This document shows positions 6,548 through 10,845 of a stretch of 10,845 nt of DNA, piece by piece. The notes under the pieces were generated by a model. That model made no database searches. It was not told the DNA's origin and worked only from the letters and a program-made list of their open reading frames with translations. Position 1 is the first letter of the stretch; each line of letters starts with the position of its first letter. Both the position numbers and the translations under genes were made by a program. This stretch comes from Conoideocrella luteorostrata (Eukaryota; Ascomycota; Sordariomycetes; Hypocreales; Clavicipitaceae), in the NCBI GenBank assembly GCA_032433595.1, contig JASWJB010000615.1:1-10845 (forward strand), given 5' to 3'.

Positions 6548-6747
6548 AAGAAACATTAGATCCATCACATCTCGCAAGTTAATCTAAGGAGCTCATAGAA
6601 AGACTGAAATCCCGCAAGACGTACAGGCGTTTTCGACGTACAGGCGTATTCGAAGCGTCGGACACCCTGTCAATCTAACAGACTCGTTGAAAAACTCAAA
6701 TCCCGCAACACGTACGGGCCTTTCCGAAGCGTCAGATATCGCAAGCC
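6548..6747 (+). repeat. ~75 bp minisatellite, upstream segment (left part)
   Basis: About three units are recognisable from TGTAAGAAACATTAGATCC, TCTCGCAAGTTAATCTAAGG, GACGTACAGGCG, AGCGTCGGACA and GTCAGATATCGCAAG. It is continuous with 6946-7115 once the intervening solo LTR is removed. It lies upstream of head B, so array units occur on both sides of that head. GACGTACAGGCGT and CGACGTACAGGCGTATTCG occur as a local duplication near 6616-6646. Confidence 0.7.
6743..6747. repeat. Target site duplication, left (AAGCC)
   Basis: AAGCC directly before the LTR start TGTTGGG. Repeated perfectly at 6941-6945. Confidence 0.8.
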
Positions 6748-6940
6748 TGTTGGGATGCCGCCAAGCACAATAGGAAGCACAGAGCTCGTCACGTAGTCAA
6801 CTTCTAGCCATGATATTTCTACGACGATATCGTGCCTTCCACCTTGGCTTCTTTTCTTCTTCTTATATAACAGACACTTATGAATATATCGAATTTGAAG
6901 CCGATGATCGAGATCATTGCAAAACCCTGTGCAACCCACA
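6748..6940 (+). mobile_element. Solo LTR, 193 bp, Ty1/copia-like start
   Basis: Starts TGTTGGGATGCCG and ends ACCCACA, with TG...CA termini, a TATATAA box at 6864-6870 and perfect 5 bp duplications AAGCC on both sides. A TGTTGGGA start is typical of Ty1/copia LTRs (family knowledge). No internal gag/pol region remains, so this is a solo LTR left by LTR-LTR recombination. It lies inside a 75 bp array unit. The paralogous unit at 8391-8460 reads straight through the insertion point (AAGTC then ATTGATAA), which confirms both borders. A degraded reverse-strand copy is at 2586-2738. The apparent 99-codon reverse frame across it is not a gene. Confidence 0.88.
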
Positions 6941-6945
6941 AAGCC
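6941..6945. repeat. Target site duplication, right (AAGCC)
   Basis: AAGCC directly after the LTR end ACCCACA. The pre-insertion array sequence resumes at 6946 with ATCGATAAACTGA. Confidence 0.8.
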
Positions 6946-7115
6946 ATCGATAAACTGATTATCGGCCACGATCTAATTCGGTCGGTTAACGAGCTTGTTG
7001 AAAGGTTTAGATTTCGGGGGGACTACATGCTGCAAGAAGCATCTGATATCGCAAGTTAATCCGACGACGCTCGTTAAAAGGTCTAAATCTCGACAGACGT
7101 ACAGGCATTTGTAGG
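6946..7115 (+). repeat. ~75 bp minisatellite, upstream segment (right part)
   Basis: Continues the unit interrupted by the solo LTR. It contains the variant unit ATCGGCCACGATCTAATTCG (about 6961-6980), matching about 1427-1446 and 8422-8441, then ordinary units with GAGCTTGTTGAAAGG, GAAGCATCTGATATCGCAAG and GACGTACAGGCA. It ends where head B begins. Confidence 0.75.
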
Positions 7116-7129
7116 AAGCACAGGGCTTC

Positions 7130-7318
7130 TGTAACGGGTATCGACACCGAAGGATGTTGCTTGAAGCAAAAGGTAAAACAAAGTATTCAATTCCTTCGTA
7201 GCTTTTTTTAAACTAAAGAAGAAGAAGAAGTAGAGTATCTATGCCTGCGCTGTATAAAAGGAGGCGCGCTGGGGTGTCCACGCGATGTGTCCACGTGCCT
7301 TGACGGGATATTCCAACA
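7130..7318 (+). mobile_element. LTR-like head element, copy B
   Basis: Starts TGTAACGGGTATCGACACCG and ends GATATTCCAACA, giving TGT...ACA ends over 189 bp, the best-defined limits of the three heads. TATAAAAG is at 7253-7260, GGAGGCGCGCTGGGGT follows and CACGTG is at 7292-7297. A TGTAACGGGTATC start is typical of fungal LTRs (recalled). The 5 bp flanks (GCTTC and GCGTT) are not a convincing target duplication, so a simple solo-LTR origin is not proven. It sits within array units: the left flank ends in GGAAGCAC and the right flank resumes TTAGATATCGC. Confidence 0.65.
7253..7297 (+). promoter_or_regulatory. TATA box and CACGTG site in head B
   Basis: TATAAAAG (7253-7260) and CACGTG (7292-7297), with an extra partial copy GTCCACG (7276-7282) before the latter. 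The layout equals that of the other two heads. Transcription would run into the longest 75 bp array. Confidence 0.4.
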
Positions 7319-8725
7319 GCGTTAGATATCGCCAGTCAATCTGACAAGCTGGTCAAAAATGTCCAATTCCCGGAAGACGTACGGGTGACGAGCTCGTTGA
7401 AACGGCTCAAGTCTCGGAAGACGTACCGGCAAGTCGATCCGACGATGACGTTGAAAGGCTCAAATCAGGAAAGACGTGCGGGCTGCAAGAGGCATTCGAT
7501 ATCGCAAGCTGATCTGACGAGCTTGTTGAAAGGTTTAAATCTCGGAAGACGTATAGGCGTTTTCGAAGCTTCAACAGTCAAACTAATGATCTCAAGGGGG
7601 GCGGGGGGGGCTTAAATCTCGCAAGACGTACCCTGCAAGAAGCATCAGATCTATCAGATGTCGCAAAGTCAATCTAACGAGCTCGTTGAAAGAATTAAAT
7701 CCCGCAAGACGTACAGGCGTTTTTGAAGCGTCAACAGTTAAGTTGACGAGCTCAACGAAAAGGCTCAAATCTCGCAAGACATACAGGCATTAGACATTGG
7801 GTCAATCTGACGAGCTTGTTGAAAGGTTCAAATATCGGACGACGTACAGGCTGCAATAAGCATTAGTATTGCAAGTCAGTTGACAAGCTTGTTGAAAGGT
7901 TTAAATGTCAGAAGACGCACACTGCAAGAAGCATAAAGATCCATCAGATCTCGTAAATCGATCTAGCGAGCTCGTCGAAAGGCTTAAATCTCGGGAGACG
8001 TACAAACATTACATATCGCAAGTTAATCTGACGAGCTTGTTGAAAAGGCTTCAATCTCGGGAGATGTACATTGCACAAAGTATCTGGTATCGCAAATCAG
8101 TTGACGAGATCGTGGAAAAGTTCGATCCCTGGAAGACGTACAGGCATCTGATATCGCAGGTTAATCTGACAAGGTTGCTTAAAGATTCCATTTTCGGAAG
8201 ACGTACAGGCGCTATGGAAGCATCAGACATCCAGTCAATCCAACGAGCTCGCTGAAAGGCTCAAATCTCGAAAGACGTACAGGACGCAAGGAGCTCGTAT
8301 AAAAGTTCAAAGCTCGGAAGACGTACGGGCTGCAAGAAGCTCGTTGAAACAGTTTAAATGTCGGAAGACGTACACGTGCTCTGAAAGCATTATATATTGC
8401 AAGTCATTGATAACCTGAGTGTTGGCCGCCATCTAATTCAGTCAGCTAACGAGCTCGTTGAAAGGCTCAGGAACTGCGAGAAGCGTCTGACATTGCAGGT
8501 TAATCTAACGAGCTCGTTGAAAGGTTCAAATCTCAGAAGACGTACACTGCACAAAGCATCAGATATCAAAAGTTAGTTGATAAGCTCGTCAAGAGGCTCA
8601 AATCTCCGAAGACGTACACTGCACAAAGCATTAGATATCGAAAGTTAGTTGACAAGCTCGTTGAAAGGTTCAGGCGCCGCGGAAAGCATCGGATCTCGCA
8701 AGTCGATCTGAAGACAAGGAACATG
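7319..8725 (+). repeat. Degenerate ~75 bp minisatellite, array B
   Basis: About 20 units. The GAAGACGTAC landmark recurs near 7373, 7417, 7470, 7545, 7622, 7705, 7775, 7838, 7911, 7994, 8060, 8132, 8197, 8271, 8317, 8364, 8535 and 8608. Spacings are mostly 63-83 bp, with some short units of 44-53 bp. Most units also have AATCTGACGAGCTCGTTGAA followed by AGGTTCAAATCTCGG. A G-run (about 7592-7608) interrupts one unit. The variant unit GTTGGCCGCCATCTAATTCAG lies at 8421-8440. Forward frames such as 7905-8255 look peptide-like (ISQVNLT-SLLKR) only because the units repeat; unit lengths break any fixed frame. Confidence 0.85.
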
Positions 8726-8747
8726 TTCAAGATATAATAGTGGCGGT

Positions 8748-10190
8748 GGCCACAGGTCAGGATTCTAGTCTGGAAGACGGTTACAAAAGGAGCGGTCGGC
8801 AGAGGGGATAAGTTGGCACTTGGGAGAGGGGAAAAGTTAGCACTCTGGAGACAGCAAAAGTCAGTTCTCGGGTGAGGGGAAAAGTCAACACTTAGGAGAG
8901 GAAAGAGTCAGCTGCTGATGATGATGATAATTCCGCCGCTGCTGCTGCTGATACTACTGTTGCTGCTGATGAAGATGTTGCTGCCCATGCAAGAAATGTC
9001 GCTGCCTGCCGATGAGAGTGTTGGTGCCACCGCAAGAAACTTCGCTGCTGTCGCTGATGATGATGATGATGATGATGCCGCCGCCGCCGCCGCCGCTGCT
9101 GCTGCTGATGATGCCACTGCTGCTGCTGCTGATGATCCCGCTGCTGCTTCTGATGACGATGATGTCGCTGCTGCTGCTGCCGATGATGTTGGTGCCGCCA
9201 CCGCTGCTGATGATGGCCACAAGCCAAGACTCAGTTCACGACGGTACCGGTCGGTCGGGGCAAATGTCAGATGATGCCGCTGATGACGCTGCTGTTGCCG
9301 TTGCTGCTGATGCCGTTGCTGCCGATGAGGAGGTTGCAGCTGCTGCTACCGATGATGATGACGATGCCGCTGCTGGTGGTGAGAATGTTTGCTGACCACG
9401 CAAGAAATGCCGCCGCCGATGAGGATGTTGCTGCCAAAGCAAGAAATGTCGCTGCCGTTGCTGATGGTGATGATGATGATGATGCCACCGCCGCTGCTGA
9501 TGATGATGATGATGGCCACATGTCGGGATTCCGGTCGGGATTCCGGCCACGATAGTAGCGGTCGGGAGGGGAAAGCTAGCTCATGATGACGATGCTGCTG
9601 CTGCTTCTGCTTCTAATGATGATGGCCACAGGTTAGGATTCTGGTCACCAGAGTAGCGGTCGGGAGAGAGAAACGTCACCTGATACTAATGTTGGTGATG
9701 ATGCCGCCGCCGCTGCTGCTGCTGATGATGCTGCTGATGATGCTGCTGATGATGCTGATGATGCTGCTGCTGCTGCTGCTCATGATGATGATGCCGCCGC
9801 CGCTGCTGATGATAATGGCCACAGGCCAAGATTCTGGTCACGATGGTAGTGGTCGGTCGGGGAAATGTCACATGATGCCGCTGCTGATGAGGATGTTGCT
9901 GCCCACGCAAGAAATGTAGCTGCTGCTGATGATGATGCCGCCGCCGCCGCCGCCGCTGCTGCTGCTGCTGATGATAATGCCGTTGCTGCCGATGAGGATG
10001 TTGCCGCTGCTGCTGCTAGCACTTGGGAGAGGGGAAAAGTCAGCACTCGGGACAGGGGAAAGGTCAGCACTCAGGAGAGGGGATCGTGATGATGATGATG
10101 ATGCCACTGCTGCCGATAATGATGATGCCGCTGCGGCTGCGGCTGATGATGCCATGCTGCTGATGATTATGAAGCTGCGTACGCAAGAAC
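8748..10190 (+). repeat. Triplet-rich punctuated tract, copy B
   Basis: CTG/GAT/GCC runs with the GGCCACA(G/T)G motif at 8748, 9215, 9514, 9624 and 9817, and GCAAGAAA(T/C)-type motifs near 8986, 9027, 9397, 9436 and 9904. The 24 bp ACT(T/C)GGGAGAGGGGAAAAGTC repeat occurs as two blocks, 8815-8912 and 10018-10086. Long pure stretches include GAT runs near 9054-9075 and GCC/GCT near 9941-9970. GTCGGGATTCCG is tandemly doubled at about 9525-9548. Forward frames give Asp/Ala, Leu/Met/Pro or Met runs and reverse frames give Gln/His or Ser/Ile runs. These are the six readings of the same triplets and are not called as genes. Confidence 0.85.
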
Positions 10191-10845
10191 AGCAGCGCCC
10201 GAGGTGCAAGAAAAGCAGGGCTTGGTCGGGACCAGCGACACGGGGATTGGGGGGCTGGTACGTAACACAAGAGTAACACAGCAACCAAGGCTCAAGACAA
10301 AACAAAGTCTAGTGTAAAAGATGCAGAATTCCGTGGCGTAAGCAATGCAAGAAGAGGCAGCGCCTTAAATATAATATTTGGTGCGTAAACTGCTAAAAAC
10401 CGTTCTTGGTCTTAGTCGGGCCAGCAATCAGGGGATTGATTACAAGCGGCACACATCACCATACCACCGCAACACACAGCACGACGCAACAGCAACGCCA
10501 TGAGATCAAACAAAACCTGGTGTAAAAGATGCACACGAGCCTAGCGCACAAGTTGCAGTAGAAAGTAACCCATTATATAAAACACCCGGCGTGCAATCCG
10601 CCAAAAACCAGTCATACACGCCAACCACCGCAACTCGGCGACCAGCCCACGCAGCAGGCCCAAACCTGGCTCAAAAGACTCGCAAAGACGCAGCGCATAC
10701 GATACAGTGACAATAAACGCGCTCCCGGCACGCCCGGCGCTCCCGGCAACTCTGCGGCGGGCAGCGCACAAAAAGCCGGCTTTTCAGCTCGGGTTGTGAG
10801 CAGAAGAAGGAGGAGACTGTTGGCCGAAAAAGGAGGAGACTGGGA
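10191..10845 (+). repeat. C/A-rich tail of ~208 bp tandem units, copy B
   Basis: AAAAGATGCA is at 10316 and 10524 (208 bp), with a variant AAAAGACTCG at about 10673. TTGGTGCGTAAACTGC at 10378 aligns with CCGGCGTGCAATCCGCC at 10586, and CTCCCGGCACGCCCGG (about 10725-10740) begins a further unit. It matches copy A in AGCAGGGCTTGGTCGGG, GGCTGGTACGTA-CACAAGAGTA, AAGAGGCAGCGCC and CCAGC(A/G)ATCAGGGG. There is a perfect palindrome AAAAGCCGGCTTTT at 10771-10784. No convincing gene; the 76-codon reverse frame at 10541-10771 lies wholly in the repeat. Confidence 0.7.
10807..10842 (+). repeat. 13 bp direct repeat at window edge
   Basis: AAGGAGGAGACTG at 10807-10819 and again at 10830-10842, period 23 bp. 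It may be the start of a further tandem array beyond the window. Confidence 0.6.

Larger units (their letters stand above)
7130..10845 (+). repeat. Composite repeat, copy B (continues past right edge)
   Basis: Same module order as copy A: head (7130-7318), 75 bp array (7319-8725), triplet tract (8748-10190) and tail (10191 onward). It is at least 3.7 kb against about 2.2 kb for copy A, with the gain in the array, the triplet tract and extra tail units. The right end is not reached in this window. Confidence 0.7.

Noticed and set aside
6670..6969. 99-codon reverse frame with similarity to the forward frame at 2538-2768
   Set aside because: The similarity is explained by the two LTR copies; the frame crosses both LTR ends and the target duplication.
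7905..8255. 116-codon forward frame with helix-like repeated peptide
   Set aside because: Unit lengths are not multiples of three, so the peptide periodicity shifts frame between units. It is a minisatellite artefact.
731..8725. CRISPR-like array
   Set aside because: The repeats are degenerate, have no short unique spacers of uniform size, and sit in eukaryote-like DNA.
8892..9227. Gln/His-rich reverse frame resembling polyQ proteins
   Set aside because: CTG/GAT triplets read backward give CAG/ATC, hence Gln/His runs. Not evidence of a gene.

Overview
The window looks like a gene-poor, repeat-dominated stretch of a filamentous ascomycete genome. Four sequence features suggest this: decayed DNA transposon remnants (a Tc1/mariner-type C-terminus and piggyBac-like Cys-rich C-termini), small solo-LTR-like elements with TATA boxes, copies of the TACGGAGTAC palindromic motif common in fungal intergenic DNA, and a small Cys-rich reading frame of a type seen in fungi. 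No intact conserved host gene is recognised. The organism call is an inference; no sequence search was possible.

The dominant structure is a composite repeat present in two direct copies. Copy A runs from about 428 to 2587 and copy B from about 7130 to beyond the right edge. Each has the same four modules in the same order: (1) a roughly 190-220 bp LTR-like head with a TATA box and a CACGTG site; (2) an array of degenerate units, modally about 72-77 bp; (3) a triplet-rich CTG/GAT/GCC tract punctuated by a roughly 55 bp motif, an ACGCAAGAAATG-type motif and 24 bp repeats; (4) a C/A-rich tail built of roughly 190 bp (A) or 208 bp (B) tandem units. The module junctions are also alike. Array and triplet lengths differ between copies (about 0.8 against 1.4 kb, and about 0.6 against 1.45 kb). 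A third array segment (6548-7115) lies upstream of head B, and a third, inverted head lies at 5665-5833.

Between the copies (about 2586-5640) is a transposon graveyard. It holds a reverse-strand LTR relic, a decayed piggyBac-like C-terminus (+), a 35 bp tandem array, a Tc1/mariner-type transposase C-terminus (+) with an inverted repeat at its stop codon, a 56-59 bp tandem array, a split/contiguous direct-repeat pair, and a better preserved piggyBac-like C-terminus (-). Region 5834-6547 is AT-richer DNA with no recognised gene.

The best-defined single event is a 193 bp solo LTR at 6748-6940. It is flanked by perfect AAGCC target duplications inside the upstream array segment, and a paralogous unoccupied version of the same site lies near 8405. 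Most longer reading frames here fall in tandem or triplet repeats and are treated as artefacts.
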